Shown one piece after another: positions 40,684 to 52,139 of a stretch of DNA of 64,000 nucleotides. The DNA is from Helopsaltes ochotensis (lineage: Eukaryota; Chordata; Aves; Passeriformes; Locustellidae). Location of the stretch: contig VXBM01000270.1 in NCBI GenBank assembly GCA_013400155.1, forward strand, positions 500,087-564,086, written 5' to 3'. The notes under the pieces were generated by a model, which had not been told where the DNA came from, did not search any database, and saw only the letters and a program-made list of their open reading frames with translations. Position numbers and translations under genes: made by a program. Positions within the stretch are counted from its first letter, which is position 1. Every line of letters begins with the position of its first letter.

Positions 40684-43600
40684 CTGAAAATGGAAAAAAA
40701 GCCCCCAAAAGTGCAGAGGGTTAGCTGAGATGCTGTGCACACAGGAGTTTTATGCTGTAGTTGCACAAAGCTACACAAGCTGACTAGTCCTCACAGAAAT
40801 GTAACCTGTATGTTTCACTTGGCCTTTGAAACTAATTTGAGTTATTCTATTTGGAACTTTCTGCCAGAACACCTGTTTCTTTGTCCTTGTTCTCTCGAAG
40901 ATACCAGCAGAAAAGGTCACATGTACTGATAAATCCATGCCAGTTTAAAAATTCAGCTCTAATTAAACTGTAGGAAAACACAACCATGAACAGAAAACCA
41001 CCCAGGTATCTAAAGGGTATTTTTAAATTTTCAGAATGCACTGGCAGTTAAGAATATTCAAAGACAAGAGTTTTCCCACAGGAGACAGCACAAGCCTCAC
41101 ACAATTAAAACACCTAAACCCAAAGCTAAACACTGTGTGCACTGTCTACCGTCTATAAACTAGCACATTTTTCAGGGATAATTTGTAAGCATTTCCAAGG
41201 GCAGAAGAAAGCAAGATTTCAACTTGACACACAGAGAAAACATGAAGGAACATCAGGGAAAGAATCCAGATTTCCCAGTCCCTAAATCTTACAATCAGTA
41301 CATTAAGCCTCTTCAGTGTTTTTTAAGAACCACAGTTTCATACAAAGGCAGCCTAAATAAATTTCACTCCCTTAAAACTTAATTAAAATCAAATGCCACC
41401 ATTTTTTACAACAAGTAGTAATAGTGTGAATGACGTTTCATGCACAAAAGAAAAAAAAATAGTTTGCCTTTGTCTGAAATACAACACATTTTTTCAGAAG
41501 TCAGATTTACAGCAAAGGAAAATGAAGAACTGGGACATTAACAATGGAGCAGAACTAATTTCTGAAACAAGCCAATTCTTTCAAACAGGATTTACTAAGG
41601 AAAAGAAAGCATGCTACACAGAATGCTATCTCAAATATGGATTAGAAATAGGAAACTCATGTAAATTCCACTTTTCTGTAGAGATTGAACAGTAACTATA
41701 AATCTGTCAGTTCTATGAAATGCCATTATTAAAGTGAGAAAAGGTAAAACGTGTTAAGGAAAAGTATTCCTCTGGTGATGTGACACATGAAAACCCTTGC
41801 ATTTCTGACTCTAAAACAAAACACTGAAGATATCAGGATCAATGAGGGCCATTATAATATCACCTACATTTTTTTATTTTTCAGTGCCCAGCAGTAGACA
41901 ATGAAGAATACATGGGCGATTATTAACAGGCAAAAATTCAGGCATGTGAAATATTGGTAGATTTTGATACACTTATAAGTGGATTTCTAATACTCAGGAA
42001 CAAAAAGTAATCTCTATTACAAACTGAACATGTCTTATTCTCCCATGTGTTCTCTTCCCCCTCTCTAGAGTGTTTGCTATTCTCTCACAGTGTTTCTGAG
42101 AAAAACATAAAAGATTCATCATACAAAGAACAGTTCCACAGACTTTTCAAAGAACACCATAATCTTTAGAGTCCACAAACACAACCTAGCAACACTTTAA
42201 TAAGTACTTGCAACCTTTAACCTTTTGCGAATTCCTCTGGTTCTGAAAGTTGGAGTGCAATACCAGCTTCTTTGCAGGTTTTTATTGGCTGACTACTTGA
42301 CTTCAAAAGCAAAAGGCAGATTTAGGTCAGACATTAATTTATTGTTTCCTCTATTTAAAACTGTGTATGAAAAAAGTCATCAAAATAGTCCAGGAGAGAA
42401 AAACCTAGTTAAAATAAATTCTATTTTGGAATCCAGATCTGTGATAAACAAGTTGCATATGGCAAAGCAAATAATGCCTGCATACTTCAGTAACTCAGAA
42501 CCAGCTGGTCATCTTATCCACCAGGTGCATTTCCTCCAGTTTCAGACTTGCATTTAACCTTGAAATCAGATTCTTCTTAGTTCTAAATGAGTACTATCAT
42601 CCCAAAGGATTCTACACCATTTTTCTGGCCAGTAACCAGATACTGATAACTGCCAAACTCTAGCAAAATAAGCACTGACCAGCACAAACCCCATCATAAC
42701 CAGCCCTGCCTTCAGGCAAAAATATTTGCAGTCCCCACTGGAGCCCAGCTATGTCAGGAAAAGAGAATCCTTGCATAAAAGCCTTGGAAACACACAGCCA
42801 TCACTACAGTACTTCCTAATAGTAAAGAAAAACATAATACAGTAAGCAATTAGGGCTTGTCTTTTGAGTTTCTCATTCCCTCCCTGTTGCAAGAAGTGCC
42901 AGGGACTCCTGAGTGACTTAAATTTTAGAAGTTTATTTCCATAAAAAAACCCTGTAACTAGGGAAAATACTTATTATGGACAATGTAACCAGGTCACAGG
43001 TACACCCAAGAAGAAATGAAACTACTTGTTGTCAATATTTTCCAGAACCACAGAAAATTACCTATTGACATTATATCCACTTATTAGGACTCAAGTCCCC
43101 TTTATTTTTGCATCACTTATTCAGGCAACACCATTGGAACGCAATGACAAGACAATGGGATAAAGTTTCTATTTGTTAAATAGGCTGGATTGCTGCTTCT
43201 ACCAAAGTCTTAATGGAACGCAGATTTTTCCAGTCAGATCATCCTGAAATAGTCATTCCCTGGACAATTGCTCTGCAAGGAGGAGGAACAACAACAAACA
43301 AGAACACCCATGTGCAGCTTACCATTTAGTCCTGCTTTACTAAAAGGAAATATTAAAAGTAGCATTTTGCAACAGCCAAGTTTGGAAAAACTTGTACAAA
43401 CAGTAAAATATTTTCTTTGTCCAGAAAAACATATGCACAGAATTGAGCTTGTATATGTGCTTGGGAAATTACCAAGAAGTGTCAAAATTTGTTTCAATCA
43501 CATGTGGCAGTGGAATCTCAGCACAGTTGCATTTGCCTGATGACACACTCTGTGGGCAGAGTTTGGAATGGCTGTGGCATGAAGAGGGACAATCAAAACA

Positions 43601-44780
43601 GTCATCAATTTCCCATGCAAAACAGGAAAAAGAAAAGTCTAACATTCTTTTTAATTTAATGTTGATCTAATGGACTTTTGATTAACAACTCCTAACATAG
43701 TTGGAGTTAGGATTTTTTTCTTGTAAGGTTCCAGCAAACTACAGGGATCTTATTTTCTTAAAATAAAATGCAGTCAGTCAGAGAGTTACTCCCCATGCTA
43801 AAGAGATGAGCTGGAAATCTGTGCTGTGTAGGCCCTAAAGATAATAATGACAGATGATACAAAGAGAAAAATTTTCAAAACCTAAGTGACTTATTTGGGG
43901 CTTTAAAGTATAATGTCATTCTTTAAAAGTTCATCAGGTCAACAATACTGGAGAAATGTATTTCTTACAAATTTTAATCTACTTATCTGTAGTACTCCTG
44001 TCTAGGCGATCAGTAGGAATTGTTCTCTGCTGATCACACTTTATCTAAGGCACCCATTAACAACTTAAGCTTTTGAGCTTATGAATAATATTTCTGTACA
44101 GTCTCAAGGAGTTAATAGTACTTTTGGCCAAAGGATTATTTAGTATTTTATAAGGAACATAACACAAATAAAAATAAATAACATCTTTCGTGTCTTGAAT
44201 TACTAAAAGCTACAAGGATTCACATGGTATTTTTCAAAGTAACAGAGCAAAAGACTGATGCTCATAGCTCCATTAGAAACATTTATATGCAAAATATTGC
44301 TTTTTCCCCTCATGAATCTCTTTTAAGATTCATTATTGCCCTATGGCACTTTTGTCTGAAAAGAGACTCTAGGGAGATGACACTTTCTTTGGTTAGCATT
44401 GTTGTAGCTGACAGAATGCATAAAAGGCAAACTGCTTTTTCTCTAGCTTTCAGCCTGAGCCAATCAAGTGCAGAAATTCTCAGCCTCTTCTCATCTTGAA
44501 TTCTGGATTTTGAAGTATACAGAATAATTGTAGCTTCCCAGTAGAATCATTTTGGCACATAGACCATTCTAGCGCTCATAAATGCTATTGGTGTCCTAAA
44601 TACCATTGATAAAAAAAATCTTGATCTTTCCATTGTAGACATGTCAGCTTGATTAAAAATCATTGCATATTCATAGAATTAATGCACATTTCACTATGAA
44701 AAATTTATCCCCCAAGGCACCCCACACTTACCTTCCTATGAAAAAATAATTCATACCTGGAGACATTTTTTTCCTCTCTT
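40684..44780. other. Non-coding stretch
   Basis: AT-rich with no supportable gene. Several isolated - strand acceptors with good pyrimidine tracts (near 42,247, 43,339, 44,350) lack partner donors or have only very short blocks. Confidence 0.5.
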
Positions 44781-44872
44781 GAGGTCCTATTATAGGCCCT
44801 TGCCTGGATTTCTGGGCCCTGCTGTGCTAAACACTTGTACAAAAAGCCAGTCTCTGTTCTGAAGAGCTTACA
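44781..44872 (-). mobile_element. Old CR1-type LINE 3' fragment
   Basis: Read on -, the piece begins TGTAAGCTCTTCAGAACAG, continues through GACTGGCTTTTTGTACAAG and GTTTAGCACAGCAGGGCCC and ends near TATAATAGGACCTC. This follows, block by block, the 3' region of ancient sauropsid CR1 elements (TGTAAACTCTTTGGGGCAG, GACTGTCTTTTTGTTC, GTACAGCACCTAGCAC, GGGGTCCTGG, from memory of the family). Divergence is high, so the insertion is old. The borders are approximate; similarity fades towards 44,750. A strong splice donor on - at 44,732-44,731 lies just beside it. Confidence 0.55.
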
Positions 44873-45527
44873 GAATATTTCTTTTTGTTTTTAGGCAACA
44901 GAACAGAGTCACTGGAAAACACAAGTGAACATCACAATAAACACTTTAATCACTGTAAAGTCTTTACTGCTATCACAGCAAATACATTTCAAAGGGATGG
45001 ACTTGTAAGGAAGAAAGGTGACCCCCAAGAAATATTTAGAAACAACTTCTTCTAAACACAAGGAAAGGTAAAACAAAAGAGGGTTGTGAGAAAGCTTGAT
45101 AAATAAACCACCAAGGTTCTTCCTACTTCAAAATAAAAACTAGAAGCATATGACACAAGATAAGCCAGAGCAGACCACAGCTAAGCAGCTGGCAAGATCC
45201 CATCACTTGTGTGCTTAAGAGGCAAGCAGGAGAACCATGCAGCGTGGCTGACTCAAGAGCCAAGACAATGACCTTGGCAGCAGAGTTCTACATTGATGTC
45301 AACTGCACAAAATTGGATTCAAGGTGCACAGAAGAGGAGGTTCTTCTCAAAGTGTGGGACAAGTTTGGAATTTGGAATGCTTTTTTGGTGGTACTGTACC
45401 TGGTTTTGCTCCAGTTCAATGCAAGATACTGTGATAAGTTTTTTAAGGCAACAGCATTTAACATCACTCAAGAGTTCAATACTTTAAAAAACCCAAGAAT
45501 TTATTTCATTAATAGAGGCACTTCAAT
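44873..45527. other. Non-coding stretch with an unrecognised + frame
   Basis: A + frame of 126 codons runs from 45,211 to 45,591. It includes a hydrophobic segment near residues 55-67 (AFLVVLYLVLLQF) and a lysine-proline end (MKKPPKK). No domain is recognised and no promoter or splice site supports it; it overlaps the start of the next - strand frame. Probably not a gene. Confidence 0.3.
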
Positions 45528-46031
45528 CTACACCTCTACTATCTCTTCACCCCTAGTCATCAGGTCTATGAAGAAGCCACCTAAAAAATAAAGGTCTATA
45601 AATGTCAAGATATCGTAAGTTCCAGAAAGATACCTCATAATATCCTGGAACAGAAAAAACCCCAGATTTGAACAGGCTGTGTAATCTGGCCCAGATCTGC
45701 ATATGAGAGGCACCTGAGCTGGCCTGAACTGAAGGCAGTGCAGCCACGTGGTGTGGCTGTGCTCATGGGGACACCGCAGGGCACGAAGTGACCGCAGCAC
45801 CAGGGGAAGGCTCACAGCCTCTTCCACCTTGCTGCCAGTCTGACTCACCCCATCCACAGCCAGCTCAGCAATTCTGCACGGCACTGCTCGGTTGTGCACC
45901 AGCAGCCAGCCATGCTCACAGTAACTGCAGCCATCTGGTTCCCTTTTCCAGGCCCCCACTGAAAACATTTCTGACATCAGCACTGTCTCCATAGCACCTA
46001 GAAAACTTCTGTGATTTTTTCCAGAAAGCAA
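45528..46031 (-). other. GC-rich open reading frame, 167 codons, nature unknown
   Basis: An ATG-started - strand frame spanning a GC-richer patch (about 45,680-45,960). The middle reads like protein, with a Cys-rich piece around residues 35-53 (DGCSYCEHGWLLVHNRAVPC). A possible acceptor (GAAATGTTTTCAG, near 45,963) and donor (GGG/GTGAGT, near 45,847) would cut out an exon of about 117 nt in this frame. I recognise no family. Overlapping + strand open frames show that low stop density in GC-rich sequence explains part of the length. It may be a decayed retroviral or cellular pseudogene, or chance. Confidence 0.18.
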
Positions 46032-46748
46032 ACCAGAGCAGAAAGCTGGACAAATTTAAATTTAAGATGACATTTAATAATTTAATAAAATATTCCAAAC
46101 GGCAAGAAGTAACTAAACTATGTGTAAGACCATTTTTCATCTATTCACAGAATTTTTGACTTGACCACTGTGAACCTTTACCAGAAAGGATTGGTTTGCA
46201 CTTTTTCCTGCCTGCCATATATGTTTGTATGGTATCTTTTGCACTTGTCCCTGGCACCTCACGCAGCCCTGCACAGTTAACTAAACCAAGGAACTGATGC
46301 AGCTAAAAACTGTGTAGCAGCACTGATATCCATCATCTTGAAACTGAGCATGGGTCTGCCTCCCCAAAGTACTACAGCACACCACACTGCAGCTGACTAC
46401 TTTGGTATCTTTATGTGACTACTTGCAGATAAATTGGTAAAAGGAAAAAAAGAGAATCTAAATGAAACTCACTATTAGTTGCTACTCTGCCAGTTGACAG
46501 CTTTACTATTTATATTCTAGTGGATCCCTTCCTGTGTCAGAAGACCTCAACTTTCAGATACATCCTCTGAAAACAATGTGCAGTTTTTGCCTCTGCTTCT
46601 ATCAGTTTTCTGAGGTTTCACTTTTTGCTATACCAGGAGTCGCTTCCTTGCTGCTCAGGTTTATTCCATTTTCTCTGGCCGCCAGTCCTCTGTGAGTCTG
46701 CTCTTCCATGAGAATGAAAATACTCATCCATTTGAAGTAGCATTAAAC

Positions 46749-46784
46749 TTCAATACAATGTACAAGTACGTTCAATACAATGTA
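46749..46784 (+). repeat. Short tandem duplication, 22-bp period
   Basis: TTCAATACAATGTA occurs at 46,749-46,762 and again at 46,771-46,784, separated by CAAGTACG, giving about 1.6 copies of a 22-bp unit. The right end runs into the donor-like site of the neighbouring - strand exon candidate. Confidence 0.85.
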
Positions 46785-46790
46785 ACTTAC

Positions 46791-46851
46791 ATGGACTCTG
46801 CCTCCTGTTGACACTTATTATCCTGCTGCTTCCTCTCATGCCTTCAGTTTA
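46791..46851 (-). other. Candidate - strand exon, possibly 5' untranslated plus start codon
   Basis: Read on -: an acceptor (GAGTGTTCTGCATATGCTGCAG), 61 nt rich in GAA, AGGA and GCAGCAGG words like splicing enhancers, and a CAT/GTAAGT donor. An ATG in a fair context (G at -3) opens a frame of 16 codons before the donor, starting MRGSSRIISVNRRQSP; the same frame has a stop just upstream, so it would be a start exon or non-coding. It lies between the CpG island and the splice cluster at 40 kb, so it could belong to a divergent transcript, but no joining is proven. Confidence 0.18.
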
Positions 46852-49800
46852 CTGCAGCATATGCAGAACACTCAATAAAGTGATCGTACAGCAGGTGCAA
46901 TTTCTCTAAAAATGTATCCTGTAGGATCTCGTAACAGTTACCCTCACAAAATTCTACTCACACAAGAGAAAGGACACTTTGGAAAGGCAGACAAAGTTAG
47001 TTTTTAATGTCTTAAACCACAGAATTCAATTAAATTGATTAAGTAACAATGCTAGTGAATATCTGTGTTTTCTAGAGTACATTTGACACCAAGTTTTTTT
47101 TTTTGAAATTGAAAGAACATTAAGCACTAAAGCAGAAAATTTCATTCCATATTAGATTATTTAAAACTGTAGCTTAGACATTACTCTCAAACATAAAGAT
47201 ATCAAACTGCTTGACCTTGTTTCTGTACAACTGCTATGCCCTACATAAAACTATAAAAATTGTAGATATCTGCACCCAAGACACATCCCAGCAACAGTAC
47301 AAGCCCCTCTTGGGGACTCTTTCAGAGTAGTCACTTATGACAGCCTTTTTGGCAGATATCAGTGTAGTAGATTTCTTTTTTTCCCCTTTTACCTCATGTA
47401 AAATTCTCACTACACCATTCTGGGTGTGTACCCTTCATTATTAGGTCACTTCTCACCTTCATGCCTGTAATTGGAGAGTAATGATGCCATAATGGGCTCA
47501 CAATGTCAGTGAGGAGCAAGCTGAATCAAATTCAGTGTATTAACCTCACCAAATTACATTTTCATTTGCAGAAGGACATTCAAGGGATACAGATATAAAA
47601 AAGAACTAAGTTATCCAACCACTCCAGGAGTGTGACAAAAGGATGCTCAGTCTTATCCTAAGCACATCACATATTCTTTGTCCAAAATGAAGCTCGTGGC
47701 TGCCATGAGACTCCTTTAGCCTTGAGATTCTTTCCACACAAAAACTGAAGATACTAAATAATTAGTAAAACAAAAACTTTTTAAAAGTACCCTTTCCCAA
47801 GCTGTTTATTTACCACTGTGACCCCGGCGTACATGCCATAAAAGACAGAGAGATAGCACAGTGACACAGTCATGTGCCTGGGAAAATAGCTTTGGGAACT
47901 ACAGAGTAGGAGAGGCTCTGCTTTGGCATTTCAGTGTACAACTTGTACTTCTAAAAAATAAGCAAACCACGAGATGAAACATTATCAACTGCTATGGGGA
48001 ATTGCTATCAGTAAATATAGAATCTATATGGCACACCGACTTCAGAAGACCCATTACATTTATTACATTTGTCTATCAGTGTGTACATATGCAAGAGCAC
48101 AAGGACAACAAACTCCAGAACTTAGCGCCCATGGCTAACAAGGAACACAAGAACACTTCTCAAAGCCTGGTCAAAATCTTTAATATCAAACTAACTTGCA
48201 ATTGACACCAACAAAGCAGAATAATGACACAACATGACAGTTAAGTAAAAAGTAAAATACAGCCTCCCTTCAACCACCCAGGTGAAATGGAAGCAAAATA
48301 GGATTGTACCTGGAGCTCACAGAGCAGTGAGTGCTTATGGGCAATTCCCTCCATGCAAGATTTTTCAATCCCTGCAGTCACCATCTTATTCTAATTTATT
48401 AATTTTTTTTCAGTCTAAAATTCACTCCAGATAGCACAGACAAGCTAGAAATGGCATGATGCCTTAATCTCCAGTTCAATTTTATGAAAGGTTTGTAAAG
48501 CAGGTATCCCAACAACAGCTCATCTCTTTTCCCTTATCACCTCTATGTGAATGTCTCTGAATGTTACACTCTGACAGTTATCATCTCAAATGTACTCATT
48601 TTCAGTTTATTTTCATTTGTTTATCAGAGATTCACTCAGCTATTCTATAAATGCAACCCTAGCATGTAGACAGGTATCCCATCCTTCCTACATGAAAATT
48701 ACAGTATTATTGTTTGCTTATCCTGGATTATTGAAAATCCTTATTTCAACTGTGCAAGCACAGCACAGAAGTAGTACAGTCTGTGAAAAAATAAAGCTCT
48801 GTTTTGGTTTGTTTTGTCTTTTCCCCTCAAAAGGCCACAGAAAATAATTGGTTTGTTTCTTCAGCTGTAACAATTAATAATTCATTCTTCAGACACAGTG
48901 AATAAGAGACCAAAGAAAAGGCCAAAACATTGCAGAAATGGACACTAAATTAATTTCAACTAATAGGAATTATTTGAAAACAGAAATAGAAATCTTCTGC
49001 AGTAATCTGCAATATAAGTGACATAACTAGCCAGAAAGACCACGTAAGTCAATATTACCACGCTGTGACGGCTCTGCCAGTAAAAAAGATGGCCCATGGC
49101 TGATTTAAATTTTTTTTTCCAACACAAACCATTCATTTTGTTCATACTGCTACTATTTTAGTATTGGACTCAACACTGCTAAATCAAACTCAGTAGGATC
49201 TACATCATTGATTACAGCGATAGACAATCAAAATGTTTTTCCCAGGCCCCAAGTCAGCACAACTCAGAAGTGGTTATCTCAGAACTCACAATATTATTAA
49301 TGACTACAGTAACTTCTAATTAAAGCATTTTCCTCTTGTGGCTTCCCAAACACATAGGACATTTTTGCACTCTTATAACTAGCATTTAGAACTTCCTTTC
49401 ACAGCAGCTTTTACTTTAAATAAACACATCCAGAACAGAAGTAGAAAAACCAAACTTGTTTTCACTGTGAAATCCTAGAAAACTGTTTGGCAGCAGATAC
49501 CAACATATAACCCTGCCTTACTCATACTCTGTGCTCTGGGTGGCAGTTTTGGTGTACTGAACTGAGTGGGGGGTACTGTACAGCGTTTTTTTCCTCAGAA
49601 GTGTTATTACTGCCCTCACAGCATTCTAAGAATGTCATGCTTAGCTACAGAGACCAGATTTTCAACAAATCAGTTCACTTAGGCACAAAATCAAAATGGA
49701 CAAATCTTCACAAGGGCTCAGAACAGTCAGTGCTAACCTCTTTTGAAAATCTGCCCCAATTATAGATGCCAAGTACTTGAAAACCTGGCTCCAAGCTCTT

Positions 49801-51470
49801 GAAAATCCATTTTCATATGTTCAAAACCAACACTGCAGTCACTAAAGGGAGTCCTGACTGTTTTTCTACCATGGGAGGAGCAAGGCAAGAGGCAACCTAG
49901 GACAGAGTAAATCTACTGAATAAATCTATTCAAAATCACAAAGCTTACTACTACATTTACTGGCACCTTCCACTTTTGTGTTTAGCCTCTTTTTCATTTT
50001 TATATTAGTCTTTCTGAGCCAACACTAAGCACATCTTTTGCCAATTCCTCACTGATATCAGCCAAAAATGTTGCTAGAGACAGTAAATAAGAGCCAGAAC
50101 AATGAGCTGGCCTGAAGAAAAATGTAGTAATCCCTCACACCTTACTTTTCCTGAAACCAAATCAGGTTCAATGTCTGTAAATTATCCCAGTTTACACACC
50201 ATAGGAAAAAAAGGACAAAACCAGAATATTCATCCAACTGTAGATTTGTACAGTTGTGAAAGAGAACGTGAGTATTTGCTATTTACAGGGTCTAGAGTGG
50301 TGTCACTTAGCTTTAACACACACCCCAGAATTCACTTCCAAAAAGAAAGTGTTGTGCAAAATGAGATTGAATTACACATTTTAAAGCTTTCACAGCTTTG
50401 AACTTTAATATGAAGTACCAAGGCTAAAATTCTGCCTTCAGCACAATGCTTTGTCCCAAAGACACAAAAAAGGGTTGTTCTGTTACTGGAGTTTATTAGA
50501 GGATATTAGAACTTAGCAGTATAGTAGTTGTTTATACTCCTGTGTTCAAACGTAAAACTGAAGTGACAGGTTTGGCCCATTCATATAGTTATTACACTAG
50601 AAAGTCACTATCCAGTAGTTCCCTGAACTGCCACATAGAAAAAGAACCATCATTTTTCTGCTGTGATCAGAGCTATGAGGAGAAGTCTCCAAGCATCTGT
50701 TAAGGAGCTCTAGCCTTCCAAACATATGCATGAAGTGCTTGGCTTTTTACTTCTGCCACTTGCCCTGATAATTTAAACATGTTATTTTCCTAACAAAAAC
50801 TATTTTTACTGTGGCCACAAATACAGACTTTTCACACAGGCAATGCTAATTCTAGCTTATCCAAATGTAGACGAGTCTTAAGAGAAAACAAACCATAAGG
50901 GATTAAATGTAAAACCCTTCTAATACCCTGGTGTATAATTACATTATTCATTAGCAAGTAACCTCAGGTGGGCGTAATTTAATGTTTCCTTCCTGTCTCT
51001 TGAGCAAACACAACACAGAATAGCTAATCAATTTGATCCCAAGATCCTAAAGCCTCAGTAAAATCTGGGGGCTTACAGAAGAGTCACCCCAGGCCACCCT
51101 CGAGGATTAAGAGCGCTTACTCAATTTACAGATTCACTCACTTAAGAGGGAGAGGATGGCAGATTCATGGACTTCCTATGCTTCCATCATTTCTCAGTAA
51201 TTTCAGAGGAAAGATATTGTCCTGTGAGACTTACTTATCATTTGTTGTTGCTCTTGCCTAACTCCCCGTTTTGTGCTCTGGGCTGGTCTCTTGTGAGATG
51301 CCCTGAAAATGGGCACATCTGCCTTGAGCCTCACCGCGCATCTCCCTTCAAGGGAAACTGTAACCAGGCTTTGATTTCAGCTCCGTACAGCCTGGGAAAG
51401 GACCTGCACACTGACAGGAAAAAGTTATCTATTAAAACAATGCTTATTTAGTAACCAAAATGTGCTTAAT

Positions 51471-51515
51471 GCTTAATAAAAAAATGCTTAATAAAACATT
51501 TAATTACTTAATAAA
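51471..51515 (+). repeat. Repeated CTTAATAAA with three AATAAA hexamers
   Basis: AATAAA stands at 51,475, 51,490 and 51,510, each within CTTAATAAA. The copies form a loose A-rich direct repeat at the left border of the CpG island. On + they are canonical polyadenylation signals, so a + strand transcript ending here, or a block to read-through into the promoter, is conceivable. They may equally be a simple AT-rich repeat. Confidence 0.5.
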
Positions 51516-51539
51516 GCTACTGCCATTGAAACGCCTTTT

Positions 51540-52130
51540 TGCTTCACGCTGTTAAGCAGCTTCAGGGGGGGTAATTTCCAACGACAACGCTGGAGAAAGC
51601 GAACCGAGAGCTTGACAAGCAAAGTCCCGCTCCGAGGAGGTGACCCACAACACCCGGACAGGGCGGCCGCGCCTCCCGCCCACCGGCCTCTCTCGGCTGC
51701 TGCTATTGCTGCGCTCCTCCAGGGCTTTCCTCGCTTCTTTTCCCCCATTCTGGCTCCTTCTCGAGGCTACGGTGACACAGGCGAGCGGAGCAGCGCCCGG
51801 CGCTGCCTGCTGAGGCTCCCGAGGGAGCCGCGAACAGCGCGCCCCTCCGCCCGCACGCGCTGCCGCGCGGCTCCCGCTTTCCCGCCGCGCGCGCGCTGAT
51901 TGGCTGGCCGGCGGCGGGGGCGGAGGGGGCGCTCTCTGATTGGCTGTCCGGCTGAGGGGGCGCGCTCTGATTGGCTGTCCGGCTGAGGGGGCGGAGCCTC
52001 GCTGTGAGGGCGGGAGCGCGGTGTGAGGGCGGGGATGCTCAGGGCGCTGAGGCGGCGGTGGCTCGGTCAGAGATTCTCCCGTTCCCGGGAGCCAGGTGCT
52101 CTGGTGAAGGGTGAAACCTCCGCCGGTTTT
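51540..52130. promoter_or_regulatory. CpG-island promoter, probably bidirectional
   Basis: The only place in the window where CpG is abundant and GC content jumps. Within the core (51,640-52,060) GGCGG, CGCGC and CCGCC words are dense, whereas the surrounding tens of kilobases are CpG-poor. There is no TATA box, as is usual for housekeeping-type promoters. The CCAAT and GC-box array lies at the right-hand side and a + strand start codon follows it, so + transcription probably starts at about 51,980-52,030. The left half (51,600-51,890) is GC-rich without such boxes and could be the first exon and 5' region of a divergent - strand transcript, although no strong - strand donor is visible in it. 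The long - strand frames here come from low stop density. Confidence 0.8.
51899..52034. promoter_or_regulatory. NF-Y/Sp1 array: three inverted CCAAT boxes and several GC boxes, with a 31-bp tandem duplication
   Basis: ATTGG (CCAAT on -) occurs at 51,899, 51,939 and 51,970, each as GATTGGCTG. The last two lie in a tandem duplication of a 31-bp unit (51,934-51,964 and 51,965-51,995, starting CTCTGATTGGCTGTCCGG) that differs only in its last few bases; the first box is a diverged third relative. GGGGCGG or GGGCGGG GC boxes stand at 51,917, 51,988, 52,008 and 52,027. Spacing of about three helical turns between the duplicated boxes (31 bp) places NF-Y on the same face of the DNA, as is known for multi-CCAAT promoters. 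The repeated GTGAGGGCGGG at about 52,004 and 52,022 is a second small duplication. Confidence 0.7.
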
Positions 52131-52139
52131 CTCCTCTAG
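52035..52139 (+). CDS. Candidate first coding exon or short upstream ORF with a mitochondrial-type start
   Basis: The first ATG downstream of the CCAAT/GC-box array (G at -3) opens 34 codons beginning MLRALRRRWLGQRFSRSREP and ending at TAG (52,137-52,139). The first 18 residues hold seven arginines, no acidic residue, and alternating leucine, tryptophan and phenylalanine, which is the composition of a cleavable mitochondrial presequence. Possible donors inside the frame are CTG/GTGAAG after 52,103 (phase 0, moderate) and CAG/GTGCTC after 52,095 (phase 1, weak). If one is used, this is exon 1 of an unidentified, possibly mitochondrial, protein; if not, it is a short upstream ORF. GC-rich sequence favours arginine codons by itself, so the presequence reading is inference. 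Confidence 0.3.
   Translation: MLRALRRRWLGQRFSRSREPGALVKGETSAGFLL

Larger units (their letters stand above)
46032..51470. other. Non-coding stretch left of the CpG island
   Basis: AT-rich DNA with no supportable gene apart from the small items listed separately (tandem repeat at 46,749 and exon candidate at 46,791). T-rich and A-rich short tracts only. Confidence 0.45.

Noticed and set aside
43322..43338. 17-nt - strand block with a strong acceptor and ATG/GTAAGC donor
   Set aside because: It does not fit the phase of the nearby cluster without a stop, and it is not a multiple of three.
47457..47464. 8-nt - strand block between a superb acceptor and an AAG/GTGAGA donor
   Set aside because: Too short to be spliced as an ordinary exon and not a multiple of three.
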